Shown one piece after another: positions 33,612 to 43,175 of a DNA stretch of 64,000 bases. Each line of letters opens with the position of its first letter. Position 1 is the first letter of the stretch. The notes beneath the pieces were generated by a model, which saw only the letters and a list, made by a program, of their open reading frames with translations, ran no database searches and was not told where the DNA came from. The position numbers and the translations under genes are program-made. The stretch is from Neodiprion pinetum (taxonomy: Eukaryota; Arthropoda; Insecta; Hymenoptera; Diprionidae): the NCBI RefSeq assembly GCF_021155775.2, contig NC_060235.2, positions 10,277,193-10,341,192 on the forward strand, in the 5' to 3' direction.

Positions 33612-34732
33612 AGCATCATTCTTGCATCATTAGTTGTAGAATTTTCACTCTAATCTACATGACTGATTAATTTTAAGTTTGATTGACAGACGATTCATTT
33701 ACACCGGGATTTTTGTGTGTGTACAACAGCCACTTGAAAACTCGGCACTGAATTAATTATTTGTCAACAAATAAAGATTCACAACCTTGGGTTATTTTTC
33801 GTAATAGTTTATCGGGTCTGGTCAGGTTTGGGGGTATTAGCAGTTTCACCTATTATCAACCAAGCAGCTGACCATAATGGTAACAGAATTCCTTCATAAC
33901 CAACAACTATCGCGTGCAAAACGTTGGTAACATACCGTCGCCGTTATTGTGAAATTGAAAAGTTGAGAAAATCCCATACAAGCAATATGTACGCCGAAAA
34001 GGTAAAACGAACAAATATATGCCAATCGAATACATGAGCGTGTATCGTTTATATTTATATAAATATATACAATCTTTTACAGGCGATAGTAGCATCTCTG
34101 AAATGACTTTTGAGTTGTATTTTGGCAAAATTTTGAAATACTCCATTTTTAATTCCAATCATTTTAAGAATGTTGCTGTGAACTGTTTGCTTTGTTGAAC
34201 ACTATTAAAATTATGAGATAGAAAATTGGATATCTCAAGTTTTGAAAATATCCGATAAATTATGAAATACTTTTTTCTCTGCTAGAAGCACGTTGAAGAT
34301 ACGTAGAAGGATGAACCTATTTTACGAGTGTTTTCCAAAATATGGGTAGTGGTAATTGGGTTTTAATTAAAACAATTACGGCAGTTCTTAAATAATATAA
34401 AAATGAACAATGAAAATGAATCTATCATGAGGTTTGTTGAAAATTAAGTGGAATGAAGAACAGATGACTTGTGGATTTATTTCAAATTTTGTTAAGCTGC
34501 TAAGATTGTCTTTGAATAATACAAGTTTTTAGAAATGTGACAAAAAACAGCTGAAAAAATTTATTTTACCTACTGTAAAATATTAATGCACTTATCAAAC
34601 CACATTTTCTTCTCAATTGTTGAAATGCTAAATATCGATTATAGTCAATTCGTAATTTTTCAAAGCGCTAGAAAAGATGGGAAACATCTTTCTCTCGCAA
34701 ATTTTGAAATGTTCAGAATTACATAAGTATTA
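33612..34732. other. Upstream region of the carrier gene
   Basis: Contains the 5' flank and untranslated region of the carrier (minus strand). I could not place a TATA box or initiator confidently. No other gene is seen. Confidence 0.4.
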
Positions 34733-35759
34733 GGGGGCGTCCATTAATTACGTGAGGTAGTTTTAAGAATTTTTTGATCCCCCCTCCCCCCTTGGTGAGA
34801 TATTGTAAGATTTTTCTCGACCCCCTCCCCCCTGCCCCAATCTCACGTGAGATTTTCCAAAATTTCTATTTTGGGTATAAAAGCGTTGAATTTATTAAAA
34901 AAAAAAAACACAATTTGCTCGATTATTTTTACTTAAGACTAGTATTGCATGAGAATATTGCTGTAATCTTAAATCACAGTGATAAAATTAGGTAATAAAT
35001 AATTAAACGAAAATCAATAAAATATTTATTCTAATTCAGTCCATGGAGACTCGTGCACGGTCTCAAGAGTGACTATTGGAACCAACATATCCAAGTGATT
35101 TTCAATGAAATCATCTGCTCCTTCAACTTCGCTCTGATTTAGCCACTCTCAGCCGTTGTCGCTTGCACACAGAAGCTCATTTAAATGTATTTATAATTCA
35201 CATTAAGTTAGTGTACGATTTTTAAAATAACAGAAAATTATAAGATACTGAACTATTGCGAAACAGAAATGAAAGAAAGAAAAAAAGGATTTAACCTACC
35301 TTATAAAGGAACGCTAAAGTATTTCGAGCCTTTCTCTCCGCCGCTTCTCTCAGAAGCTCGTTGATCTCATGTTGAACGTGCTGAACCAAATCTTCTTTCT
35401 TCGGAAAATTATGTTTTGCTGTGTTCCATAACTTTACCACCTGTTCCCGACAGCGCTTTGTCGTCTTTAAGACGTGTCTTTTGACGTGAGCATTATAATA
35501 ATGTTGAAAACTCATTTTAAATTAATAAAAACGTCGGCTGAATTGTGTCAGATTTTGCCATATTTTATTCAAGACACGTTGTTTACTTTCATCTAGCTTT
35601 AGTTTAACTTAATTATAACGCAGTTTCACACCGTTTTCTGCTAGAAAAACTTTCGTGATATTTGCCAAGACCCCCCCTCTCCCCCAAGTGAGATGTAGTA
35701 AGATTCGGTTCGATCCCCTCCCCCCCCCTGAACACCTCACGTAATTAATGGACGCCCCC
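34733..35759 (-). mobile_element. Gene-carrying TIR element, copy 1
   Basis: 1027 bp with ends GGGGGCGTCCATTAATTACG and its inverse, and poly-C/poly-G subterminal blocks (CCCCCCTCCCCCC). It is flanked by TTA on both sides (34730-34732, 35760-35762), a 3-bp duplication as in PIF/Harbinger elements. It is the inverted copy of 59600-60793, over which it is colinear apart from a deletion of about 170 bp upstream of its gene. Superfamily assignment is inference from the TSD and G-rich termini only. Confidence 0.8.
35026..35515 (-). pseudogene. Two-exon small gene of the TIR element, copy 1
   Basis: Exon 1 (35300-35515) encodes 72 residues beginning MSFQHYYNAHVKRHVLKT, with KKEDLVQHVQHEINELL and NTLAFLYK, and ends at a donor AAG/GTAGGT. 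Exon 2 (35026-35175) encodes 49 residues containing EWLNQSEVEGADDFIE and ESPWTELE before TAA. Compared with copy 2 it has 8 extra residues (EAAERKAR) in exon 1 and a premature TGA in exon 2, directly before EWLN. The product is a basic helical N-terminus with an acidic C-terminus; no known domain recognised. Confidence 0.65.
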
Positions 35760-35762
35760 TTA

Positions 35763-37040
35763 TTACTAAAAAATCAACGGTTGTTTTTCAGTAACTGATT
35801 TTCAAGAGGAATAATTCTAAGACTTTCAAATTATTTAATCCTATTTCCAACGCAACATTATCCGTATAGTCAATTTTTATCCTGTCGGCTATACATACTA
35901 CCGTTATTAAGAGATATTCATAGTTGTAATCTGCTATTCCGCATCAAAGAAAGTTGAAGCGAGTATAGTAAGACCTTGCACTGTTGCACATTTAGTTAAT
36001 TTCAAGAAGTGAGAATTGACTATATTGGTAAATTTTCGAAAGGTGAAGTTGAAAATGTTGTAACGGTTGTTCAAAAAGAGATACGTGGCTTGTAGCCACT
36101 GTGACGTGGTATTTCATAGCCCGTCACATGGTTTAAATATCGCACTTCCCGGTTTACAAAATATCGCTAAATACAACGAAATCACGCCTGAGGCCAATAC
36201 TCCAAACAGAACGACTAGTTATATTCAAGTGAAATTCCCTTATTAAACTAATTCTATTATATTTTCTAATTTTGTAACGCCCTACGAGAATGACTACGAA
36301 ACTTCCGCTTCGAGATACCTGGACACTGCCTGATAGGGGTCACGTACCAGCTCAACAGCCGGCCACCACCGACTACGGACTAACGAATATCGCTGAAGCC
36401 ATTCCAGATGGATGCTTACCTTGTTTGCGAAAAGGGTCATGCGTGATGCACAATCAGGATCTCCAACTATTTAGACTTATCGGCCAGAAGCCGAATCACG
36501 AACTAACGCTTCTACCGCTCGGATGCATCGCCGACGGCGTACAGGGCTGTGCGTCGAAAGCACAAAGAAGCCTCCCGTCGACGATTCTTATCAGCCCGGA
36601 GCTGAACCGACCACGACACCTACTTACCCGCTATCTATAAAACAAGGACGGTTGTCAGGGATTTAGGATAAGGGTTGAATAACCGTCAGTATGTTTGGGA
36701 TATCGACTATATATTTGTTTAAAGAATTTGTGAAATAGTCCGAACGAAGTGTTTAGTTCACAATGTCGGTAAGAAAAGTTAAACATGAGGTTGTTGAGTG
36801 TACGAATTGACTTGATCGTGTCAAACGTTGGAATGATAATGAATCCGAGGTGAAGAGTAGGAGTAGGCGAAAGGTGCAAAAATCCAGAATGGCGGAGAAT
36901 AGAATTAGCAGAGTCAAGTCTGAAGCGAGTGACATGAGCCAGAATGAAAATAAGTAGCATAACAAGGCCGGTTCTGAGTACAAACACCTTCTTTACCGAC
37001 CAAGCCACCTATCCGTGCATCTCAGACGCAAGCCCTTGGA
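35763..37040. other. Unassigned region with one 116-codon ORF
   Basis: TGTAACGGTTGTTC at about 36058 and TGTAACGCCCTACG at about 36272 share a start. From 36290 to 36640 a plus-strand ORF with a Pro/Leu-rich, low-conservation look follows a GC-rich stretch. I recognise no domain, and the ORF may be chance within a decayed retroelement or LTR. The rest of the stretch is featureless to me. Confidence 0.35.
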
Positions 37041-37074
37041 GGTTACCCCCACTCTCGTAAGATAAAAAGTGCTC

Positions 37075-37250
37075 TGCCGACCGCTCGTCGGTTAGAAAAT
37101 CTCCCAAATGACCATGATCGTTGGTAAAAAATCCTCCAAATGACCATGATCGTCGGGAAAAAATCCTCCAAATGACCATGATCGTTGGTAAAAAATGCCT
37201 GAAATTGCCGTGGTATTACCCCTTATGGGATAAATAGTGCTCTTTCTCGG
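37075..37250 (+). repeat. Tandem repeat, about 33-bp unit
   Basis: Four units of CCAAATGACCATGATCGT followed by YGGKAAAAAATCCT. The first unit is preceded by GCTCGTCGGTTAG. GTTGGTAAAA and GTCGGTTA resemble the GTCGGTAA motif of 8880-9365. Confidence 0.75.
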
Positions 37251-37419
37251 TAAAGAAAATCATGCCATCGAGCGGGATCGATAACTGCATTACCGAGCGC
37301 ACTCCGTGAATCCTCAGGCGTTCGAGCGGACCCCGTGGATCCTCGGACGTTCTACCGAGAATCCTGACATGTGTCAGGTTTTGAGAGCTTCCAGAAGGTT
37401 CGAGAAGATTCTCACGGCC

Positions 37420-37890
37420 TAGAACGAATCTAGGCTGACAAACAATTCGTCCGACGTCTTTTGACTGGACGTTGAGCGGCATGCGGTCAAAGGATTGCGG
37501 TGCGACGTTGAATTCTGAAAGACCCGCTCTGGCCTGGAACGAATTTCAGACAAACAATTCTCGGAATCGTCCGACGAGTTTCGACTTGACGGTGAGCGTC
37601 CTGCCGATAACGGATTGCGGTGCAACGTTGAGTTCGTGAGCCGTCTAAAGAAGCCGCCTTGACCTTGAAGGATTCTCGTCCGACGAGTTTCGACTTGACG
37701 GTGAGCGGTCTGCCGACAACGGATTGCGGTGCGATGTTGAGTTCGTGAACCGTGTGAAGAAGCCGCCTCGACCCTGAACGATTCTCGGATATTTATGCTG
37801 ACAAACAATGCGTTCGACAAGTTTCGATTTGATGGCGAGCAGCTTGCGGACAACGGATTGAGGTGCGACGTCGAATTCTGAATGGTTCTG
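37420..37890 (+). repeat. Long diverged tandem repeat, about 110-130-bp unit
   Basis: About four units with GTCCGACGAGTTTCGACTTGACGG, TGCCGACAACGGATTGCGG, TGCGAYGTTGARTTC and AAGCCGCCTYGACC blocks. It lies just outside the left inverted repeat of the Polinton-like element, so it may be a subterminal array or host satellite. Confidence 0.75.
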
Positions 37891-37947
37891 AAATAAACTC
37901 TCAACTAGCAGGACAGAGGTTCTGAATTAACGGTTGATATTGATACT

Positions 37948-38136
37948 GGGTTCACTCAAGACCAGAGTGCAAAGTCGACCGATAGCTGCGGTAGTATACA
38001 TTCAGAGCCAAGGATCTGCGGTGTTGGGTTACTATCGCTCCAGAAATGCAAAACATAACTCGGTTTGAGTACAGATCGGTCAAGGATAGAGAGCAAGGTT
38101 GAATATTACATAAGCTTCGTATTGAAAAAAATTCTC
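37948..38136 (+). repeat. Left inverted repeat of the Polinton-like element
   Basis: Begins GGGTTCACTCAAGACCAGAG and ends GTATTGAAAAAAATTC. It matches the inverse of 44572-44759 over its whole length with scattered differences and short indels. Confidence 0.9.
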
Positions 38137-38272
38137 TGTTCTTCTTACTAGCATGGACCGTGCGACTACTGAACGTGCTCAAGAACCAATTTCAAAATGT
38201 CTGAAAAATAAAGATGCATACTTGTTATATATCGGGTATAAAATAAAAAGGCACGTACGTTTTTACAACAAT

Positions 38273-39186
38273 TTATTTATTCAATGTTGCATGTCCGGAT
38301 TCGTTTATCCAACTGTTGTGTGTATTGTCGAAACCTAACCATTTAACATATATTTTTCATCCACGCTTCTTGAGCACCTTCTCCACCAGATAGATATCCG
38401 GATGTTCAACCTTAAGGAGCTGTGGTTCGTAGAAATCACCAGCGATGGGTTGATCTCGGTAATCTTTGAGCTTGTACGTCACAGGATGAGTATTTTTCAC
38501 TCGACTTATCGTGAATATTTCAGTCGTCCAATTGGGTGTGTAACCTTTCTCGAAGACATTTTTGAATTTGCTGATTCGAACTTTGTCACCGGATTTGAAC
38601 TTTGCCGATTTGGTAGGTATCGCTCGAAGCCCTCCGTATACCTAACGTAATAACAGCCTTTCGTTTGCAACGGTGACATCCGACGATTTCATTCGTATGG
38701 TTCGATATTTGTCATTGTTGTCAGCCGAAACCAAATCAGATAAGTTGTCGAGCCACTTGTGGCTTCCTTGCATGCTGAACCGTGTCCATATTTTACTTTT
38801 CAGCGTGCGATTGAAACGTTCGCAGATTGAAGCCTTCAAATTACTGTATGTGGAGTGAAGTTTGATCCCATAACGTGACATAAGAGATTCAAATTTCAAG
38901 TTGTAAAATTCCGTTCCTCTGTCGACGTGTAAATTTTTCGGTACCCGTCCTTGGACAAGCACAGATTCCATTGCCTTCGTAATATCATCTCCAGACTTGC
39001 TCTTTATCGGTATAGCCCACACGTACTTTGAAAAGATATCAATAACTGTGAGCATGTACTTGTAGCCTTTGTTTTGTCCAGCGTACGACATCATATCAAC
39101 AAGATCCGCCTGCCAGGTCTAGTCGATGCCGCGCACGTCTACACGTCGACGCGGCTAATTCCGGCGTGCAGGCTTATCTAGTTCCG
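38273..39186 (-). pseudogene. Chromo-integrase of the Polinton-like element
   Basis: Retroviral-type integrase in a single continuous frame broken by four stops: two TAG codons near 39150 and 39120, TAG at 38642-38644, and TGA near 38364. Order: KPARRN and RRRVDVRGID, WQADLVDMMSYAG with the first catalytic Asp, YMLTVIDIFSKYVWAIP, NLHVDRGTEFYN with the second Asp, and LKASICERFNRTL with the Glu. FKSGDKVRISKFKNVFEKGY and a C-terminal chromodomain (YVKWLGFDNTHNSWI) follow, ending with TAA at 38273 next to AATAAA. Its 5' end overlaps the 3' end of the fibre-like gene. The chromodomain may guide insertion to marked chromatin. Base substitutions only, with no frameshift, suggest moderate age. Confidence 0.88.
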
Positions 39187-39575
39187 TCACCAGTGCTTGC
39201 TTTTTCTCGTTCATATTCCAATGCTCTTAGTCTGGCGTCCAATTTGGAAATGATTTCTGCGTTTCGAATCGATGGGTTTCTGCCTATTTTAAAGTCTGTG
39301 TGAAAGGTATCCAAGGCTTTCTCCGTGGTGATCTCCAAAGCTTTGATCATTTGATCGAGGTTGTCGATTTGTTTTTGCAGCACGTTGAATTTTCGTCTTA
39401 AGGTTTTTAAAGTTACAGCATTGTTTGGCTCTGCGGGATCTACGACATTGCACAGTCTCTTGTTCCGTATATCGTTATGCCCGTCCGCTGTTATTTGAAA
39501 TCCGATACCCGGAGGACTGCGAGTGCTAGCGGCCGTGTTTTCATCCGAATGCCGTCCGAACACGTCGACGCTCAT
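39174..39575 (-). CDS. Fibre-like coiled-coil protein
   Basis: 133 codons, ATG at 39575, open to TAG at 39174. The N-terminus reads MSVDVFGRHSDENTA. Then GFQITADGHNDIRNKRLCNV and VDPAEPNNAVTL match the repeat-like motif (D-G-x-D-x-x-N-K-x-L/I-x-N-V/L-x-D-P, then DAVT) seen in phage tail-fibre and other trimeric spike proteins. A heptad-rich helix follows (LRRKFNVLQKQIDNLDQMIK and a second segment near the C-terminus). This fits a trimeric fibre or attachment protein or a virion structural protein. It is the outermost gene before the integrase, starting 34 bp after the preceding gene's stop. The role is inferred from motif shape, not from a recognised family. Confidence 0.6.
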   Translation of the reverse strand: MSVDVFGRHSDENTAASTRSPPGIGFQITADGHNDIRNKRLCNVVDPAEPNNAVTLKTLRRKFNVLQKQIDNLDQMIKALEITTEKALDTFHTDFKIGRNPSIRNAEIISKLDARLRALEYEREKASTGDGTR

Positions 39576-39608
39576 CTCAGTAATGAATGCAAAAACGATG
39601 GGAGCTGC

Positions 39609-40479
39609 TTAATAAATGGTTCCTGCTTCACGTAGCTCTTTGATAATGGAGATTATTCCGTTATTGTGACTTGGATTTCTCGCTGCCTGAGATGCCAGGA
39701 GTAAACAAAGACGCTTCACTAACTCGTTGGGATCATCCCAGAAAACGTATTCCGTTTCAGCACCTTATCGAGTGATCATAGCTTGCGGAAGTAGACCTTT
39801 ACCCTTTCGGCGAGGTGATGGGGAATAATCCATCAATTCGGCAATGACATTTTTGAATTTGTAACTGTTATCGTTTCGAACAGCCCCATCGGGTGAGTAA
39901 TACTTTTTTTGCGCGTTCGTTGCGAGGATTATGTTTTGAAAATTTTCCTGATCTCCGGCGCTCACAGAAGAATCGTCAGGCTTCTTTTTGAAGAAAAGTT
40001 CCAGCAAACCCTTCGTTTTCGGGTGAAGCGTATCGCCAATACGGATATAGTCACTCTCAAAAGATATCAACGAATCACCAATCATTGGTCTGTTTGAGAG
40101 GTTGCGTACACCGTACACGTTGTCCAATTCACTTTTCGTCTTCGCATCTCTCATTAGTGCAAAATACTCATCCTCGATTTTCTCGACCAGTGTTTCTACC
40201 ATTGTTTCATCTCCTGCCGAAGCAAAGGAATCGTCCATTTCCGAGACAAATTCATTTTTCGTTTCACTTTTCATCTGCTCTATTTCTTCTTTAATTTCTT
40301 CCACCTCCTATTTTAATATCTTTTGTAACATTCACCAGTTCTTGCAACGGAGTCACTACTGGTTTGAAAACGTCACTCAATTTCTGAGCCGTAGATTCCT
40401 TGCCAGACTTGAGCAATTTGTGTTTTTGACGGATCGCAGCACTTGCTTAAGCGATCTGATGTAGGACACCTTTTCGCAT
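39609..40479 (-). pseudogene. Conserved Polinton protein of unknown function
   Basis: A minus-strand gene from ATG at 40479. The N-terminal helical part is split by frameshifts (about 40430 and 40317): HKLLKSGKESTAQKLSDVFK, PVVTPLQELVNV. The main frame 39765-40304 has an acidic coiled part, then YGVRNLSNRPMIGDSLISFE, HPKTKGLLELFFKKKPDD, TNAQKKY and RRKGKGLL. After a TAA at about 39765 the same frame goes on YVFWDDPNELVKRLCLLLAS, IISIIKELREAGTIY and ends at 39609. I recognise this layout (TKGLLELxFKKxP, WDDPNELVxRL, IIxELREAGxIY) as a recurrent protein of arthropod Polintons without an assigned role, probably a virion component. It lies between the ATPase and the fibre-like gene. Confidence 0.7.
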
Positions 40480-40511
40480 GGAAATTTCAGAGCTCTGTAT
40501 GTTGACGCAAC

Positions 40512-40545
40512 TGAGTCTGCAACGCTACTGCGTCTCTCGCTTAAA
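40512..40545 (-). promoter_or_regulatory. Candidate TATA-Inr promoter of the conserved gene
   Basis: Minus-strand TTTAAG from 40545 and TCAGT with its A at 40512, spacing 33 nt. The first ATG downstream is the predicted start at 40479. Confidence 0.5.
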
Positions 40546-40556
40546 AACGTTAAATT

Positions 40557-41270
40557 TTATTTCTTTTCCGGGCTAGTGAAAGAATCGAATCCCTTCCAGC
40601 ATCGTCCTTTGTTGAGCTCACTGTCTTTGTCGATCACCAGAAACCCGTACTTCTCAACGTTCCAGTATGCAGAGCACACATTTTTAAACTCTGTGTAAGA
40701 CATATCGATGTTTGCATGGTCGTTATATACGTGTCTCAGGTTCATGTCGTCTTCTTTGAATAACACGAGTAAGTTTACGTTGTCGCGCACGAGCTGTTTG
40801 GGAATACGCGCGTACGTCTGACAGAGATAGAAACAGTCAACGTCGTGATGTCTACCCATGCAAAGGTAGGCTCTAATATTGTCCCGCTTCTCGCACGCTA
40901 CATTGTCAAATACGATTATTGAGTCGGGTCGTGCTTCTTGCGGTGTAATCACTTGCTCACGCTCGGTAAACGCAAAATACTCCATATTCTCAACATTGTC
41001 CATCAATTGCTTCAACAATTGGTATTTCGGTTGGTTGAGAGATTTTGAGTAGATATAAATATTTCCAAATCTAAGTCCGTTGGGATAGGTTATAAATGTG
41101 AGCAACGCATTAGTTTTACCGCTATTCGACGGTCTACAGAATATTGCACGTACACTATTCGGGAGTAATTCACCGTGCTGTTTATGCCTTTTGACATTTT
41201 GCTCTGAAAGTTTGTCAAAATTCATTACGGGAAGCTTAGTAGATTGTTTTTCAAACCGCATCTCGGACAT
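40557..41270 (-). CDS. Genome-packaging ATPase (FtsK/HerA superfamily)
   Basis: 237 aa, ATG at 41270, no lesion. The Walker A loop reads RPSNSGKT (residues 46-53); the usual leading Gly of this family is Cys-Arg here. Walker B is SIIVFDNVACE (about 117-127) and the downstream sensor-like block YLCQTYARIPKQLVRDNVN (about 147-165). This is the A32-like ATPase that packages DNA into Polinton/adintovirus capsids. Length is normal for the family. It diverges from the PLA2 gene across 63 bp. It is one of the few uninterrupted genes in the element. Confidence 0.88.
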   Translation of the reverse strand: MSEMRFEKQSTKLPVMNFDKLSEQNVKRHKQHGELLPNSVRAIFCRPSNSGKTNALLTFITYPNGLRFGNIYIYSKSLNQPKYQLLKQLMDNVENMEYFAFTEREQVITPQEARPDSIIVFDNVACEKRDNIRAYLCMGRHHDVDCFYLCQTYARIPKQLVRDNVNLLVLFKEDDMNLRHVYNDHANIDMSYTEFKNVCSAYWNVEKYGFLVIDKDSELNKGRCWKGFDSFTSPEKK

Positions 41271-41333
41271 GACTGATCGGATTTGCTATAAATATCCCGT
41301 TTTAAAGCACTTTTCTTCAGTCAACGCACGAAC
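41271..41333. promoter_or_regulatory. Bidirectional promoter with two TATA-Inr pairs
   Basis: Plus strand: TATAAATA at 41287-41294 and TCAGT at 41317-41321, 32 nt from the first T to the A. Minus strand: TTTAAAA from 41306 and TCAGT with its A at 41274, also 32 nt. Start sites are 45 bp apart and face outward, so the TATA-like elements lie between them. Leaders would be 15 nt (plus) and 4 nt (minus). Confidence 0.75.
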
Positions 41334-42108
41334 ATGATCGCGTACAGAGGTAAACGAAGCAGCAGCAGGCGGCAACATCATGGCAAGGGTCTGGTGAATA
41401 AAATCATCAACAGCCTTCCAGTCGAATTGCATGTACCTGGTTATCAGTACTGTGGGCCTGGTACAAAATTAACAAAGAGACTCGCGCGAGGTGATCCGGG
41501 AATCAATCTTCTCGACGCAGCTTGCAAGGACCACAACATTGCTTACTCGCAGAATAGTAAAAATCTTGAAGTTACAAATGAGGCTGATAGGGTGTTGGCT
41601 GAGAAAGTTTGGAAACGGGTTTTTGCGCCAGACACCAATTTGGGTGAAAAAGCAGTGGCTTGGGCAATAGCTAACACAATTAAAGTAAAATCAAAACTAG
41701 GAATGGAAATTCGAGAATCAAAAACTGTGACCTTGAGAAAAATTATAAATGCTGCAAAAAAGTTCTATGGTTCTAAGCAACGATGCAAAAGTAGCTATCG
41801 AATCTGCGCTAAAGGGAGTCGAAAACGCTGTTAAAAAAGCGGGTGGTAAATGTAAAGTGCGAACACCTCGCGTTCTACCAGTACCTTCAAAAGTGGGTGG
41901 TTTTCTACCGTTTTTGATTCCTTTTTTCGCTGGGCTTAGTGCTACAGGCGCGTTATCCGGTGGTGTGGCAGGTATAGCAAAAGCTGTGAACGATGCAAGT
42001 GCTGCTAAACGAGAACTGGAAGAGAGCAAACGATACAACAAAAAACAGGACTTGGTCTCCATCTTTCAAAAAACTAGATGCGATGCTACCACGTCGAGCG
42101 TTGACTGA
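41334..42108 (+). pseudogene. PLA2-domain minor capsid-like protein
   Basis: ATG at 41334, a basic Arg/Ser-rich N-terminus, then a viral phospholipase A2 motif as in parvovirus VP1. The calcium loop is YQYCGPGTKL and the catalytic helix DAACKDHNIAYS, with the His-Asp pair. Such domains help virions breach endosomal membranes. A frameshift near 41755 passes to a second frame with AIESALKGVENAVKKAGGK, a hydrophobic Gly/Ala-rich segment (about 41905-41985, FLPFLIPFFAGLSATGALSG) and a helical KRELEESKRYNKK tail. It was one protein of about 255 residues before the shift. The hydrophobic part may be membrane-active. Its 3' end overlaps the protease start. Confidence 0.8.
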
Positions 42109-42457
42109 TTGGGACTTGTTGAAATATGCAAAAATCTTCTAAGTTCTGCATTTCCGCGGTGTTTTCATGCGAAACGAAATGCCCAAAAACGGTCCACGAA
42201 AAAACGAGTCAGCTATAATCAACCTTGACGACAAAGACGGTCCGGGAACACACTGGGTTGCATACAAGAAACGCGACAATAATATCGATTACTTTGACAG
42301 TTTTGGCAACTTTCAACCATTCTCAAGCCTCATAAAATACCTCGGCGTTTGTAGGGTTAAATACAATCATGAAAGGTACCAGGATTATGATACATTTGAA
42401 TGCGGACACTTGTGTCTGAAATTTCTGAGTGGTGAGCTATATAAACATGGTGCATGA
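42083..42457 (+). pseudogene. Adenain-like cysteine protease
   Basis: Ulp1/adenovirus-type maturation protease. The frame from ATG at 42083 reads LPRRALTDWDLLKYAKIF, a TAA at 42140-42142, then FRGVFMRNEMP. The catalytic His is in GTHWVAYKK (about 42250), the Asp in YFDSFGN (about 42290) and the Cys in ECGHLCLKFL (about 42400). An ATG at 42167, after the stop, would still give a 96-aa product with the whole triad. It would process capsid proteins. The 3' end contains the TATA box of the next gene. Confidence 0.85.
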
Positions 42458-42472
42458 TTCATCAAAGTCAGT
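42438..42472 (+). promoter_or_regulatory. TATA-Inr promoter of the penton-like gene
   Basis: TATATAAA at 42438-42445 within the protease 3' end and TCAGT at 42468-42472; T to A spacing is 32 nt, with a leader of 18 nt before ATG 42488. Confidence 0.7.
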
Positions 42473-42487
42473 CCATCACTCGCAGTC

Positions 42488-43172
42488 ATGGATTATTCGT
42501 TAACGTTCACGATTTCGGGAACCTCTTTGATTCTCGAGGTACAATATTTCCGACCGATCGAACTTGCTCGTGATAAAAGTTATGCTCTTGGCTTGGTAGA
42601 ATTGTTAACCTTTAATTCGATTCTCAACGTTGATGTTGGTCACAATAAAATTTACGTAGCTGATAAAGTGATCACTATACCTACCGGTAGCTACGAGATC
42701 GAGGACATAGAGAAGTATCTTCAAAACATGCTAAGAAATACAGATATTAGGCTCAGCATCAAACCCAACAATAATACATTACGCAGCGAAATCACATGCA
42801 ACCACACGATCAACTTTGAGCCGAATGATTCCATTGCTCAACTTTTGGGATTCACACCACGTGTATTGGATATTAAGAAACTCACGAATCAGACGTGCCT
42901 GTAACTATACTCAAGGTCAACGCGTTGCGAGTCGAATGCAGCATTACAACGGGCGCCTACGTCAATGGATATAAAGTACACACTATTCACGAGTTTTTCC
43001 CGACTGTCCCACCAGGATATAAGATCGTGGAAGTACCGTCACACGTCATTTATCTTCCGATCACCATCAGGACCATAGATCACGTCAGCTCCGGTTAGTG
43101 GATCAAGAAGGAGACCTGGTTAATTTTCGTGGAGAAGTTATTACGATGAGACTACATATCAAATCGCAATAA
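42488..43172 (+). pseudogene. Penton-like minor capsid protein
   Basis: A beta-rich protein of the Polinton penton (single jelly-roll) type. The first frame (42488-42904) carries YALGLVELLTFNSILNVDV, VITIPTGSYEIEDIEKYLQ, LSIKPNNNTLRSEI and DSIAQLLGFTPRVL. A frameshift at about 42900 leads to VPVTILKVNALRVEC and VHTIHEFFPTVPPGYKI; a second near 43090 leads to LRLVDQEGDLVNFRGEVI and a stop at 43172. Total about 227 residues. The conserved SYEIEDIEKYL and FFPxVPPGxKI blocks are ones I know from arthropod Polintons. It would form the vertices of the capsid. The next gene begins 4 bp later. Confidence 0.78.
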
Positions 43173-43175
43173 ACG

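Noticed and set aside
36290..36640. 116-codon plus-strand ORF as a gene
   Set aside because: No recognisable domain, no splice or promoter support, and unusual composition; kept only as an unassigned note.
37419..37904. 161-codon minus-strand ORF
   Set aside because: It spans the tandem repeat of about 110-130 bp and has a repetitive Ser/Arg-rich product; no homology recognised.
38402..38858. Plus-strand ORFs over the integrase region
   Set aside because: They are antisense to the chromo-integrase, whose motifs are all on the minus strand.
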